DNA of 64,000 nt from Chloroflexota bacterium (GCA_014360905.1 JACIWW010000004.1:1-64000); one strand, 5' to 3'; positions 8,722 through 18,133 are shown, numbered from the stretch's first letter. The notes: generated from the letters alone by a model not told the origin. Numbers and translations: made by a program.

Positions 8722-8844
8722 GCATAACGGCGCGGCGGATGGAGTCGCGCCATTAGCGCGGACGCGCAGCGTCCGCGCTAACTATTGAGTAGACCGAACT
8801 ATTTCGGCCTAGCTACCCCGATTCCTAGACAGAATCAGTTCGGT
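8722..8844. other. Recombination region beside intI (attC/attI-like)
   Basis: On the minus strand the cassette begins at an R'-type heptamer GTTATGC (8728-8722). It is preceded by CATCCGCCGCGCC, the same half-site as in the attC-like site at 34631-34713. Next to it is a perfect 13-bp hairpin (8753-8765 with 8769-8781). Further towards intI lies an inverted repeat ACCGAACT (8793-8800) and AGTTCGGT (8837-8844). The position between intI and the first cassette is that of attI, but no known attI sequence is conserved enough to prove it. Confidence 0.5.
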
Positions 8845-8860
8845 ATAGCATTCTAAAAAG

Positions 8861-8887
8861 TTGACTTATGCCAGTTTCGGCTATAAT
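8861..8887 (+). promoter_or_regulatory. Possible intI promoter
   Basis: TTGACT (8861-8866) and TATAAT (8882-8887) lie about 100 bp upstream of intI. The spacing is 15 bp, shorter than ideal, so strength is uncertain. No clear LexA box is visible, though ACCGAACT/AGTTCGGT flank the area just upstream. Confidence 0.4.
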
Positions 8888-8988
8888 ACCTGAAGTCTTG
8901 ACTGGGCAATCGGGTTAACGATGCAGGTCCGACGACGCCTGCATTATGCAAAACAAATCTTTTCTTGTCAAGTTCGAGGAGACAATCT

Positions 8989-9981
8989 ATGGAGGAGCAG
9001 CGCCCGAAAAAACTCTTGGACCAAGTCCGCGACGCCATCCACCTCAAGCACTATTCTATCCGCACCGAACAGGCCTACGTCGGCTGGATCAAGCGCTACA
9101 TCTACTTCCACGGCGTGCGCCACCCGTCCGAAATGGGCGCTCCCGAGGTCGAAGCCTTTCTCACCTACCTGGCCGTCAAGGAAAACGTCGCTGCTTCGAC
9201 ACAGAACCAGGCCCTCAGCGCCCTTCTCTTCCTCTATCGCGAGGTACTCCAACAGGACCTGGGTCCCGTTGACGCCCTGCGCGCCAAGCGACCCAAGCGG
9301 CTGCCCACTGTCCTGACCAAAGAAGAAACCCTGCGTCTGATCGGCTGCCTATCGGGCACACACCAGTTGATGGCCAAATTGATCTACGGCAGCGGTCTGC
9401 GTCTGATGGAATGTCTACGCTTGCGCGTCAAAGACCTGGATTTCGAACGGCGGGCCATTATCGTCCGCGACGGCAAAGGGGAACAGGACCGGGTGACGGT
9501 GCTGCCCGACAGCCTCATCCCGCTGCTCCAGGAACACCTGCAGCGGGTGAAAGCCCTGCACGAGCGGGATCTGGCTCAAGACCTCGGCTCAGCCTATTTG
9601 CCCGATGCCCTGGCGCGCAAATATCCCAACGCCGACAAGGAGTGGGGCTGGCAGTACGTCTTCCCCGCCAACCGCCTATCTCAGGATCCTCGCAGCGGCG
9701 TCACGCGCCGCCACCACCTGCACGAGAGCAGCCTGCAAAAGGCGATCAAGGAAGCAGCCCGCCTGGCGAGCATCGTCAAGCCGGTCGGCCCCCACACCCT
9801 CCGCCATTGTTTCGCTACGCACTTGCTGAAAGGGGGCTATGACATCCGCACTGTGCAAGAACTCCTCGGCCACAAAGACGTGCGCACCACCATGATTTAC
9901 ACCCACGTCCTGCAGCGCGGCGGAATGGCCATACGTAGCCCTCTGGATAAGATGCACAGTTTGACTTCGCAGATTTCCTAA
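8989..9981 (+). CDS. intI: Integron integrase (IntI-type tyrosine recombinase)
   Basis: A 330-residue tyrosine recombinase with catalytic Arg138 (GSGLRLME), Lys163 (DGKGEQDR), His269/Arg272 (PHTLRH), His295 (LLGHKD) and Tyr304 (MIYTHV). It carries the segment specific to integron integrases between the Lys and the second Arg: [18 protein letters not shown], then [20 protein letters not shown]. That segment closely parallels IntI1 as I remember it ([37 protein letters not shown]). XerC/D lack this insertion. The start at 8989 has the GAGGAG ribosome-binding site 8 nt upstream. Its stop overlaps the stop of convergent nadB by 2 bases. It would excise and insert attC-bounded cassettes to its left. 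Confidence 0.95.
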   Translation: MEEQRPKKLLDQVRDAIHLKHYSIRTEQAYVGWIKRYIYFHGVRHPSEMGAPEVEAFLTYLAVKENVAASTQNQALSALLFLYREVLQQDLGPVDALRAKRPKRLPTVLTKEETLRLIGCLSGTHQLMAKLIYGSGLRLMECLRLRVKDLDFERRAIIVRDGKGEQDRVTVLPDSLIPLLQEHLQRVKALHERDLAQDLGSAYLPDALARKYPNADKEWGWQYVFPANRLSQDPRSGVTRRHHLHESSLQKAIKEAARLASIVKPVGPHTLRHCFATHLLKGGYDIRTVQELLGHKDVRTTMIYTHVLQRGGMAIRSPLDKMHSLTSQIS

Positions 9982-11549
9982 TCCTCGCGATAGTGGCAGC
10001 CGCGGCTGACCTTGTTCTCCCACGCCGCCTGAGCCACGATGAGTGCGGCTTGCACGGCATTGCGCAGACCAATCAAGCCATCCGAGAGTTTGGTCGTGCT
10101 GTAGAAGCGCGTGATGTCTATCTGCAAGTTGCGCAAATCGCTGATGGCGCGATCCAGCCGCCGCGTCGAACGCACCAGCCCCACATAGTTCCACATGATG
10201 TGCTGAATGGTAGTCATGTCCTGGCGGATCAGCGCCGGGTCAGCGACTTCCGTCAGTCCGCCGTTATACCACGGCGGGATGTCATCCGGGTCGCAGCCCA
10301 GTTCACCCAGGTTTTGTGCGATATCATGCGCCGCGCGGACGCCCCACACCAATCCCTCCAACAACGAGGCACTGCCCAGCCGGTTTGCACCGTGCACCCC
10401 TGTACAGGACACTTCGCCAATGGCATACAGGTTGCGGATGCTGGTCCGTCCATATTCATCCACCCATACCCCGCCGCAGTGATAATGCGCGGCGGGCACG
10501 ACTGGAATCAAGTCTTTGGTGATGTCCACGTCGAATTCTAGACACCTCTGGTAGATAGCCGGAAAGTGGGCTTTGATCTCATCCGCCGGGAGGTAGGACT
10601 TGATATCTAGATAGACACATTTGCTTCCTGTAGCCAACATCTCTTGATGGATGCTCCGCGCCACTACATCGCGAGGGGCCAGATCTTTCCATTCCGGCGC
10701 GTATTTCTGCATGAATGGTCGTCCACGATCATCTACTAGGCGCCCTCCTGCACCACGAACTGCCTCCGTGATCAGGAATCGTGCCTGGTCGCGGTAGTAG
10801 AAGGCAGTAGGATGAAACTGCACGTATTCAGCATTGATGATACGTGCGCCAGCGTTGTAAGCCATAGCCAACCCATCCCCACGCGCCGTGGGTGGGTTAG
10901 TGCTGTACAGGAAGATGCGCCCCAAGCCGCCGGTAGCCAGGATAGTCTTTTGGGCCAGGTAGGCATCTACCTCACCCGTGGCCTGGTTGAACACATACGC
11001 CCCAACACACGAAAGCGGGTCATATACCGACAGGCGGTTGCGGGAATGGTGGGAAGGTGTCAGCAGATCCACCGCAGTGTGCTGGGTCAAAAGTTTGATA
11101 TTGGAGCAAGCACGCAGTGCTTCCACCAGTTTTTCTTGGATCGCGCGCCCCGTATAGTCGCCAACATGTAAGATGCGCTCCGTGGAGTGCGCCGCTTCTT
11201 TGATGCGCTCCAGTGCATTGTCGGGCATCCGGTCGAAAGGCACACCCAACTCTTCCACCAGGAACTCGCGCACCAGTTGAGGACCTTCTTCGGCTAAGAT
11301 ACGCACAGCGCGGAGATTACTCATGCCCGCGCCGGCGCGCTCGATGTCCTCGCTCAGCAGCTCTGGGGAATCGTCGTCGCCACGGTAGATGATACCACCT
11401 TGCGCATAGTATGTGTTCGATTCGCGCGGATCCTCTTCTGAGGTAACGACAGTAATGCGCAAGGCAGGATTCCTAGCCAAATGCAAAGCAGCCGTAGCAC
11501 CCGAAATGCCACAGCCTATGATGAGGACGTCCGTTTGGATATGAGCCAT
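9978..11549 (-). CDS. nadB: L-aspartate oxidase NadB
   Basis: A 523-residue FAD enzyme oxidising L-aspartate to iminoaspartate, the first step of de novo NAD synthesis. The N-terminus has the Rossmann FAD motif [16 protein letters not shown]. Typical family segments are [23 protein letters not shown] and [17 protein letters not shown], followed by [22 protein letters not shown]. The helical C-terminal domain is complete. It starts 1 bp after the stop of the upstream nadC-nadA fusion, so both are co-translated and the entire aspartate-to-NaMN route is in two genes. It normally works in the cytoplasm with NadA, which must use the unstable iminoaspartate. Confidence 0.97.
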   Translation of the reverse strand: MAHIQTDVLIIGCGISGATAALHLARNPALRITVVTSEEDPRESNTYYAQGGIIYRGDDDSPELLSEDIERAGAGMSNLRAVRILAEEGPQLVREFLVEELGVPFDRMPDNALERIKEAAHSTERILHVGDYTGRAIQEKLVEALRACSNIKLLTQHTAVDLLTPSHHSRNRLSVYDPLSCVGAYVFNQATGEVDAYLAQKTILATGGLGRIFLYSTNPPTARGDGLAMAYNAGARIINAEYVQFHPTAFYYRDQARFLITEAVRGAGGRLVDDRGRPFMQKYAPEWKDLAPRDVVARSIHQEMLATGSKCVYLDIKSYLPADEIKAHFPAIYQRCLEFDVDITKDLIPVVPAAHYHCGGVWVDEYGRTSIRNLYAIGEVSCTGVHGANRLGSASLLEGLVWGVRAAHDIAQNLGELGCDPDDIPPWYNGGLTEVADPALIRQDMTTIQHIMWNYVGLVRSTRRLDRAISDLRNLQIDITRFYSTTKLSDGLIGLRNAVQAALIVAQAAWENKVSRGCHYRED

Positions 11550-11550
11550 A

Positions 11551-13479
11551 TTATTTCACCGCCAGCATTTTCTCCAATGCGATATTCGCCCAGCGTGAAA
11601 TTTCCGGCGGAACTCGCACCACGTTCACCGGGTCACCTGTCCGCAGGTGGTCGAGCGTGTAACTGAGGTTGTACGGATTGATGCGGTACATTGCTCCACA
11701 CAGCGACCTGGCCAGGGGTACAATAGTTTTATCAGGATTCTCCTTGGCCAGCCTAGCCACTAGATGGAGCTCGGTGCCGATAGCGAAGGCTGAACCTGGT
11801 GCGGCTGTCTCCACTGTACGTACGATAAAGGAAGTGGAACCATTTAGGTCAGAGCGGGCAACAACTTCTATAGGGCATTCGGGATGCACAATAACCTGGA
11901 TGCCAGGATACTGACGGCGCACCTTTTCCACGTGCTTAACGGTGAAGAAGGTGTGCACGAGACAGTAGCCCTTCCAAACCACAACCGTAGCCTGTCGGGC
12001 CGCTTCGCGACTGGCCTCAGGATCAGCAGGGTCCCAGACGGCGATCTCTGCCGCCGGGATGCCAATAGCTAGCGCTGAATTGCGCCCCAGGTGCTCATCG
12101 GGAAAGAACAGCACATGCCCCTTCTGTTTCAATGCCCAGCGCAGGATAGCCTGGGCATTGGCTGAGGTGCACACAGCGCCACCTTTTTGCCCGCAGAAAG
12201 CCTTGAGTGTGGCATACGTATTCTGATACGTCACCGGGAGGAGGTCATCGCCCCACAGCGAGGTCAGGTGTTGCCAGGCCAGTTCTGCCTGCTCTACATC
12301 AGCCATTTGCGCCATGGGGCACATGGCAGAATGCGCCGGCAAGCAGACGATTTGTTCAGGCGCGCAGAGCATGGCCGCCGTCTCGGCCATAAAGTCCACG
12401 CCGCAAAAGACGATATACTGTGCATTGCTGGCCTGCGCCGCCACGCGTGACAACTCCAAGGAGTCGCCACGGTAGTCCGCAAATTGGATCACCTCATCGC
12501 GCTGATAGTGGTGTCCCAGGATCACCAAGTCACCGCCGAGATCCGCCTTTGCTTCGTGTATTCGAGCAAGGATCTCCGCCTCTGGGAAGGTCTGATAATC
12601 CGCCAGAGTACCGAGCACTTCCGCTTCAGCTTCCAGGCTGATGTCCAGTGCCGGAGCTGAATGGGTCAACGCCCCTACACTAATGTAATCCACGCCAGTT
12701 TTGGCTATCTCCGCAACATTGTCCAGGTTGATGCCGCCCGAAGCCTCCAGCTCAACGCGTCCACCGGTTAAAGCCACTGCCTGGCGCATCTGCTCCAGAT
12801 CCATATTGTCTAGCATAATGCGGTCTACGCTCAGTTCAAGTGCCTCGCGCAACTCATCCAAATTCTTGACCTCCACTTCGATGGGCAGGGCAGATTGGTT
12901 GTGCTCCCGTACCTGTTGCACTGCGGCAGTAATGCTGCCCGCAGCTGCAATATGGTTGTCTTTGATCAGCACCATATCATACAGACCAAAGCGGTGATTC
13001 CTGCCACCGCCGAGGCGCACGGCCATCTTGTCCAGTATACGCAAGCCCGGCGCAGTCTTTCTCGTATCCAAAATCACTGCTTTGGTGCCTCTGACTGCCT
13101 CGACATAACGATGGGTAAGCGTAGCGATGCCCGACATGCGCTGCAAGAAATTCAGTGCCACTCGCTCAGCGCCCAGTATGCTCCTGGCCGGACCATGCAC
13201 CGTCGCCAGCACATCGCCGCGCGAGACAGGGGTGCCATCCGCTACACGGCTCTTGAAGGTGATGCGCTCATCCACGGCTGCAAATACCCGGCGCGCGACT
13301 TCTAGGCCAGCCACAACGCCAGAGGCTTTGACCACGATCTTGCCGCGCAGACGCAGATCGGCAGGCAAAGTCCAAGAGCTGGTTACATCTCCTGGACCGA
13401 TGTCTTCTGCCAACGCGCGGCGGATGATTTCCTCAATTTCTGCTGCTTTTGTAGAACTCGTCCATATCTTCATATTCAC
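11551..13479 (-). CDS. NadC-NadA fusion: quinolinate phosphoribosyltransferase / quinolinate synthase
   Basis: A 642-residue fusion. Residues 1-290 are NadC: EDIGPGDVTSS, NFLQRMSGIAT, DTRKTAPGLR, IKDNHIA, EVEVKNLDE and EASGGI. Residues about 295-640 are NadA: ILGHHYQRDEVIQFAD, FCGVDFMAET (Cys359), HSAMCPMA, TYQNTYA, CTSANA, FFPDEHLGRN, HPECP and SLCGAMYRIN. The Cys residues are as expected for the [4Fe-4S] cluster. NadA makes quinolinate from iminoaspartate and dihydroxyacetone phosphate, and NadC converts it to NaMN. The order in the chain is C before A. The start is a GTG at 13479 with AGGA 5 nt upstream; an ATG at 13473 is possible. The linker is short (about 290-298). Confidence 0.95.
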   Translation of the reverse strand: MNMKIWTSSTKAAEIEEIIRRALAEDIGPGDVTSSWTLPADLRLRGKIVVKASGVVAGLEVARRVFAAVDERITFKSRVADGTPVSRGDVLATVHGPARSILGAERVALNFLQRMSGIATLTHRYVEAVRGTKAVILDTRKTAPGLRILDKMAVRLGGGRNHRFGLYDMVLIKDNHIAAAGSITAAVQQVREHNQSALPIEVEVKNLDELREALELSVDRIMLDNMDLEQMRQAVALTGGRVELEASGGINLDNVAEIAKTGVDYISVGALTHSAPALDISLEAEAEVLGTLADYQTFPEAEILARIHEAKADLGGDLVILGHHYQRDEVIQFADYRGDSLELSRVAAQASNAQYIVFCGVDFMAETAAMLCAPEQIVCLPAHSAMCPMAQMADVEQAELAWQHLTSLWGDDLLPVTYQNTYATLKAFCGQKGGAVCTSANAQAILRWALKQKGHVLFFPDEHLGRNSALAIGIPAAEIAVWDPADPEASREAARQATVVVWKGYCLVHTFFTVKHVEKVRRQYPGIQVIVHPECPIEVVARSDLNGSTSFIVRTVETAAPGSAFAIGTELHLVARLAKENPDKTIVPLARSLCGAMYRINPYNLSYTLDHLRTGDPVNVVRVPPEISRWANIALEKMLAVK

Positions 13480-13831
13480 TTATATCCTGTTGGTTTGTTG
13501 AACATAATCCACAAGTACACTAACATGCTTGATAGCGTGGCTAGCTCTTCTTTAACCCAAAGCACTATGCTCTCTGCTCAGTGATTTTACTCCTTACAAG
13601 GATATTAGTCAATCTTCTGTCTTCTACAGTGCTGCGGCATAACTGATTCGGGTGTGATTGTGAGCAGAACACAGAGCCACCACATTGTTTGGAGATCCTC
13701 CACTCTATTCAAGCTAACCATCCATAGCCTTCAACGGTTCCGACCAAACCTCGTTCGGGTTTTTCACGGAAGCACTCTCGTGTATAATACATCTGAGAAC
13801 AAGGGCGGTAGACCAAAAGGAGAAGGGATCT
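13480..13831. other. Divergent intergenic region nadCA / amidohydrolase
   Basis: No gene supported. A -10-like TATAAT at 13783-13788 lies 44 bp before the amidohydrolase start, with a weak -35 (TTTTTC at 13760-13765, 17-bp spacing). I see no clear operator for NAD-responsive repressors and no terminator. A 63-codon frame here lacks any family resemblance. Confidence 0.4.
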
Positions 13832-15217
13832 ATGATGATCTATGAGCACGGAACGCTGATTACTATGGATGCGCAACGACGCATCATCACCGACGGGGCA
13901 ATGGCCGTAGAAGGCAAGAAATTCGTAGCGATTGACAAAGCCAAAGTACTACGCGAACAATTCCCCACCGAACCACGCACTGATCTAAAAGGCAAAATCG
14001 TCATTCCCGGATTAATCAACACCCACGTGCATTTGGCACAAGCCATGATCCGCGGCTGCGCAGATGATATGGAGCTTCTTGATTGGCTTGGCAAACGTGT
14101 TTGGGTGCTGCAAGGCAATTATACGGAAGAAGACGGCCGGGCCAGCGCTGAGCTGTGTATCCTTGAGATGCTCAAATCAGGCACCACCGCTTTTGTCGAG
14201 TCCATGCTGGCTGAGCGGTACGGTTTCGATGGCATTGCCGAAGTTGTGCTGCGTTCGGGCATCCGCGCCGCCCTGGCCAAGATCGTCATGGACATCGGCA
14301 CCTATGCCACAAAGGACAGTTGGATGCATCCTGGCATGATCGAAGATCGTGAAACGAGCCTCAGAAACACCTTGGCGATGCACGACAAATGGAACGGCGC
14401 TGGCAATGGACGCCTGTTGGTCTGGTTTGGACCACGCACCCCAGGTGGTGTCACGCTAGAACTGTACCGCGAGATCAGCGCGTTGGCCCGCGCGCGAAGC
14501 ATGGGCATTACCGTGCATCTGGCTGAAGTACAGGCAGACCGCATATTCTTGCAAGAAAAATACGGCAAGACACCCGCACAATTTGCAGAGGATGTGGGGC
14601 TCGTTGGCCCTAATGTGCTATTAGTGCATACGGTATGGATGGATGCCAATGACATTGAGATCCTGGCCCGCACGCAGACGCACGTATCACATAACCCCGT
14701 GTCCAATGCCAAGTTGGCTTCAGGCATCGCACCTATCCCTGAGATGCTTGCAGCAGGTGTCAATGTGGCTCTGGGCACCGATGGAGGCCCCAGCAACAAC
14801 ACTTACGACATGGTACGCGATATGCGCTGGGCTTCCTATATTCATAAGGCGCGCACGCTCAACCCCTTGGTCATGCCGGCCGAGACAGTGCTGGAAATGG
14901 CAACCATCAATGGAGCAAAAGCCATGGGGCTGGAAAAGGAAATCGGCTCGCTCGAAGTGGGTAAACAAGCAGATTTCGTCGTTTTTCATCTGGAGAAGCC
15001 GCACTTAACTCCCAGCATGGATCCTGTTTCCATCCTCGTTTGTGCTGCCACCGGCGCAGATGTGGACACTGTCGTGATCAGTGGACAGGTAGTGGTACAG
15101 AATGGACATGTGCTCACCATGGATGAGGAGCGCATTCTACGCGAAGCCAGCGAACGAGCAGCGGCCGTATGGAAACGCGCCGGCATCGAAAGAAAACCCC
15201 GCTGGCCGGTTCTATAG
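13832..15217 (+). CDS. Amidohydrolase, 5-methylthioadenosine/S-adenosylhomocysteine deaminase-like
   Basis: A 461-residue metal-dependent amidohydrolase of the Atz/TRZ/MtaD branch. Seen are the metal ligands HVH in INTHVHLAQAMIRG, the later His in TVHLAEVQADR, HTVWMD, and the catalytic Asp in GTDGGPSNNTYDM. The C-terminal beta-sandwich completes the fold with EIGSLEVGKQADFVVF. This branch deaminates adenosine derivatives such as MTA and SAH, or chlorotriazines and guanine-like rings; substrate cannot be fixed from sequence alone. The start ATGATG at 13832 has AAGGAGAAGG upstream. It stands alone on the plus strand between nadCA and ssb. Confidence 0.85.
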   Translation: MMIYEHGTLITMDAQRRIITDGAMAVEGKKFVAIDKAKVLREQFPTEPRTDLKGKIVIPGLINTHVHLAQAMIRGCADDMELLDWLGKRVWVLQGNYTEEDGRASAELCILEMLKSGTTAFVESMLAERYGFDGIAEVVLRSGIRAALAKIVMDIGTYATKDSWMHPGMIEDRETSLRNTLAMHDKWNGAGNGRLLVWFGPRTPGGVTLELYREISALARARSMGITVHLAEVQADRIFLQEKYGKTPAQFAEDVGLVGPNVLLVHTVWMDANDIEILARTQTHVSHNPVSNAKLASGIAPIPEMLAAGVNVALGTDGGPSNNTYDMVRDMRWASYIHKARTLNPLVMPAETVLEMATINGAKAMGLEKEIGSLEVGKQADFVVFHLEKPHLTPSMDPVSILVCAATGADVDTVVISGQVVVQNGHVLTMDEERILREASERAAAVWKRAGIERKPRWPVL

Positions 15218-15278
15218 GCTCAATGTGAGAGAAGTGAGTCGCCGTGTTTGCAGGTCGGGCTGACCACGACCGCATGTT

Positions 15279-15307
15279 TTGACAATATAACCAGTGTGCG
15301 ATAGAAT
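15279..15307 (+). promoter_or_regulatory. ssb promoter
   Basis: Consensus -35 TTGACA (15279-15284) and -10 TAGAAT (15302-15307) with exactly 17 bp between, 54 bp upstream of the ssb start. It is a strong sigma-70-type match. Confidence 0.8.
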
Positions 15308-15360
15308 GCAATCACTAATCCGCAGTGCCGAATTCAATCCGCGAAAAGGGAGGATATACC

Positions 15361-15753
15361 ATGTATCAAAGTACTGTGGTGGTGGGGCATTTGGGCCGTG
15401 ATCCTGAGATGCGCTACACCCCAGATGGTACGCCAGTGACAACTTTCAACATCGCTACCACACGCAAATGGGTGAATGCTGACGGTCAGCCCCAGGAAAA
15501 AACAACCTGGTTCCGTGTAACTGCATGGCGGAAACTTGCTGAGACCTGTAACCAATTCCTGGCAAAGGGGCGGCTGGTGCTGGTTGAAGGGGATATCGAT
15601 GTATCCACTTGGAATGACAAGACCACTGGCGAACCCCGTGCCATGCTGGAACTCCGTGCCCGCACCGTGCGCTTCTTAGGCGGTAGAGGTGAAAAGGCTG
15701 AGGTTCCTGAAGAAATCGCTCCTGAAGCTGAAGAGGAACTTCCCTTTCTCTAA
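15361..15753 (+). CDS. ssb: Single-stranded DNA-binding protein
   Basis: 130 residues. The N-terminal OB fold is typical: MYQSTVVVGHLGRDPEMRYT, then VTTFNIATTRKW and TTWFRVTAWRKLAE. The tail is acidic and ends LPFL, a variant of the usual D-F-I-P-F-type tip that recruits repair and replication proteins. The start at 15361 is preferred over an upstream Met because GGGAGG sits 7-12 nt before it. It has its own promoter and terminator and is not linked to rpsF/rpsR as in many bacteria. Confidence 0.96.
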   Translation: MYQSTVVVGHLGRDPEMRYTPDGTPVTTFNIATTRKWVNADGQPQEKTTWFRVTAWRKLAETCNQFLAKGRLVLVEGDIDVSTWNDKTTGEPRAMLELRARTVRFLGGRGEKAEVPEEIAPEAEEELPFL

Positions 15754-15832
15754 TTCCATACGACTAACGAGAAACAGCGAACGAACTTGGGCGTCTGCAG
15801 GATAACGGAACGCATATTCAATGCTGCCATAC

Positions 15833-15868
15833 AGCGACCTCGAGCCGATTTCGGGGTCGCTTTGTTTA
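15833..15868 (+). terminator. Rho-independent terminator after ssb
   Basis: An 11-bp stem (AGCGACCTCGA, 15833-15843, with TCGGGGTCGCT, 15851-15861, one G-T pair) with a 7-nt loop, followed by TTTGTTT. The remaining stretch to 15974 holds no gene I can support. Confidence 0.75.
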
Positions 15869-15974
15869 CCGCTAGAAGCTAACCACCCCAGACCATAGAG
15901 GTTTTCAACCAGTTCCCAAGGGCTAAGACCGCGCCAATAAGCCAGCTCAGCGATGAAAGGATACAAAGAAAAAA

Positions 15975-16913
15975 ATGACCATCAAAATGGCCATGGAGCA
16001 AGTCATTACCAATATCGAAAAGGTCATCATCGGCAAGAGAGATGTTATTGAATTGACCTTGGTAGCTTTGCTATGCGAAGGACATGTCCTTATCGAAGAT
16101 GTGCCCGGCACGGGCAAAACCACGCTAGCCAAGGCCATCGCCCGTTCTCTGGGTTGCTCCTTTCAACGCATCCAGTTCACGCCAGACCTACTGCCCTCAG
16201 ATGTGACCGGCCTTTATTTCTTCAATCAGAAAACGCAAGATTTTGAATTCCGCCCTGGCCCCATCATGGCTCAGATCGTGCTGGCGGATGAGATCAACCG
16301 TGCTACGCCACGTACACAAGCAGCCCTGTTGGAAGCTATGCAGGAGCGTCAGGTTAGCATTGATCTGGAAACCAAACCCCTCCCTCGTCCATTTCTCGTC
16401 CTGGCCACTCAAAATCCTATCGAACTCGAGGGTACCTTCCCCTTGCCTGAAGCACAGGTTGACCGTTTTCTCATGAAAATCAAGTTAGGCTATCCCAGTG
16501 AGAAAGATGAAAACGAGATGCTATTGCGTTATGAGCACGAAGACCCGCTGGAGACGCTACAGCCCGTCCTGTCTAGCGAAACCCTGCTACAGTTTCAGAC
16601 GCAGGTGCGCTCGATCCAAGTGGAGGAATCCGTACGCCAATACCTGGTGCGCATAACACGTGCCAGTCGAGAACATCCCGCAGTTGAACTGGGTGTCAGC
16701 CCGCGTGGGACTCTCGCGTTATACAAGACAGCACAAGCCCTTGCTGCACTACGCGGCCGTGATTATGTCATCCCAGATGACATCAAACACCTGGCGCCAT
16801 CTGTTTTGACCCACCGCATCATTATCCACCCTCAAACACGGCTACGTGGTCGCACGCCTGAGCAGGTTATCGCTGAAATCGGGGACTCGGTGCCTGTTCC
16901 TGTGGAAAGATAA
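15975..16913 (+). CDS. MoxR-family AAA+ ATPase
   Basis: 312 residues. Walker A is GTGKTT in EDVPGTGKTTLAKAIA and Walker B is VLADEINRATPRTQAALLEA. Sensor region LATQNPIELEGTFPLPEAQ, DRF and the C-terminal lid SPRGTLALYKTAQALA are all diagnostic. MoxR ATPases act as chaperones for assembly of metal or VWA-containing complexes. This is the first gene of a four-gene operon with DUF58, DUF4129 and a large membrane protein. Its stop overlaps the next ATG (TAATG). Confidence 0.95.
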   Translation: MTIKMAMEQVITNIEKVIIGKRDVIELTLVALLCEGHVLIEDVPGTGKTTLAKAIARSLGCSFQRIQFTPDLLPSDVTGLYFFNQKTQDFEFRPGPIMAQIVLADEINRATPRTQAALLEAMQERQVSIDLETKPLPRPFLVLATQNPIELEGTFPLPEAQVDRFLMKIKLGYPSEKDENEMLLRYEHEDPLETLQPVLSSETLLQFQTQVRSIQVEESVRQYLVRITRASREHPAVELGVSPRGTLALYKTAQALAALRGRDYVIPDDIKHLAPSVLTHRIIIHPQTRLRGRTPEQVIAEIGDSVPVPVER

Positions 16914-18133
16914 TGTTTAACGAGAATTGGGTTGCCCTTGCCATATTCGCTGCCCTGCTTGGTCTGCTGTTCCAGCAGAGTGGCCTGCTGGTCATGGCCA
17001 TTCTGGTGCTGGTGGCTGCTATAGCAGGAAAGGCTTGGAACCAGTATTCCCTGCAAGGCATCGAATACGAACGGTCCTTCAGCGAACGGCGAGCATTTCT
17101 GGGTGAAACAGTGGAACTTACCTTGCAAGTCACCAATCGCAAATTGCTGCCGATCTCCTGGCTAAAGATTGACGATGAATACCCTCTTCCGATCACTGTG
17201 ATGGATGAAGATATACAGCCCTCCAATAAGCCAGAAGTGGGCTTGCTCAGCAGTGTGATGTCCTTGCGCTGGTTTGAACGAGTCAAGTGGCGCTATCGCC
17301 TGCGCTGTGACAAGCGAGGGGTCTATGCCTTTGGTCCTGTTCACCTCCAATCTGGCGACCTTTTCGGCCTTTTCAGTTCCCAACAAGAACGCACCAAACT
17401 GGATTGGCTCATTGTTTATCCTGAGGTAAAGCCCATAGAGATTCTGACCCTGCCACTGAAGGAACCCTTTGGCGAAGTAAAGACACGGCAATGGATATTC
17501 GAGGATCCAAGCCGTGCGGTAGGCATACGCGACTACGGATCCAAGGATGACCTGAAACGCATCCATTGGAAAGCGACAGCGCGTCAGCAAAAGCTACAGG
17601 TCAAAGTCTATGAACCCACTACCACATTCCAATTGGTGATCTTTTTGAACATGGTCACGCTACCCAAACCCTGGCATGGATCGATTCCCGAACTATTGGA
17701 ACAAGCTATCAGCGTTGCGGCATCCATTGCCAGTTACGCTGTAGAAAAGCGCTTTCAGGTAGGAATTCTAGCAAATGGTTGCTGGCCGCACTCGGATCAG
17801 GCTCTGAAAGTTTTGCCTGGCCGCAGCCCGGATCAATTGACGCGTATCCTGGAAGCGCTCGCAGCAGTATCTGCCTTGCCGACCATTTCTATCGAAGCGT
17901 TGCTCAACAAAGAAAGCGCCCGCCTGCCATGGGGGGCTACGCTATTGGTGGTAACAGCTGTTGTATCGGAAGAACTTCTTGCCGTTATGGCCCGACTGCA
18001 GGCTGCAGGACGGCGCATGGTCCTTGTCCGTTTAGACGACAAACCACTGCCTTGCGAAGCGCCGAAATTCCCAGTGCATCGCGTAGTAGATTTAGGCCAC
18101 GCATTCGGGATCGAGACAGAGGTGCAGCAATGA
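16913..18133 (+). CDS. DUF58 protein
   Basis: 406 residues. Two N-terminal membrane helices (ALLGLLFQQSGLLVMAILVL region) are followed by a beta-rich section (ERSFSERRAFLGETVELTL) and the DUF58 signature DYGSKDDLKRIHWKATARQ. After that comes a VWA-like fold that lacks a full MIDAS. DUF58 and MoxR genes are paired across bacteria; the function is not settled, with roles in envelope assembly suspected. The start overlaps the moxR stop and the end overlaps the next start (ATGA). Confidence 0.92.
   Translation: MFNENWVALAIFAALLGLLFQQSGLLVMAILVLVAAIAGKAWNQYSLQGIEYERSFSERRAFLGETVELTLQVTNRKLLPISWLKIDDEYPLPITVMDEDIQPSNKPEVGLLSSVMSLRWFERVKWRYRLRCDKRGVYAFGPVHLQSGDLFGLFSSQQERTKLDWLIVYPEVKPIEILTLPLKEPFGEVKTRQWIFEDPSRAVGIRDYGSKDDLKRIHWKATARQQKLQVKVYEPTTTFQLVIFLNMVTLPKPWHGSIPELLEQAISVAASIASYAVEKRFQVGILANGCWPHSDQALKVLPGRSPDQLTRILEALAAVSALPTISIEALLNKESARLPWGATLLVVTAVVSEELLAVMARLQAAGRRMVLVRLDDKPLPCEAPKFPVHRVVDLGHAFGIETEVQQ

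Noticed and set aside
8989-9981. XerC/XerD or phage integrase
   Set aside because: The IntI-specific insertion and close resemblance to IntI1 from PDALARKYP to the C-terminus favour integron integrase.
15676-15966. 96-codon minus-strand ORF overlapping the end of ssb
   Set aside because: Overlaps ssb and its terminator; no motif or clear start site. A short real gene cannot be fully excluded.
17779-18129. N-terminal extension of the DUF4129 protein
   Set aside because: The extended frame lies inside the DUF58 gene; the ATG at 18130 overlaps the DUF58 stop in the same style as neighbouring genes.
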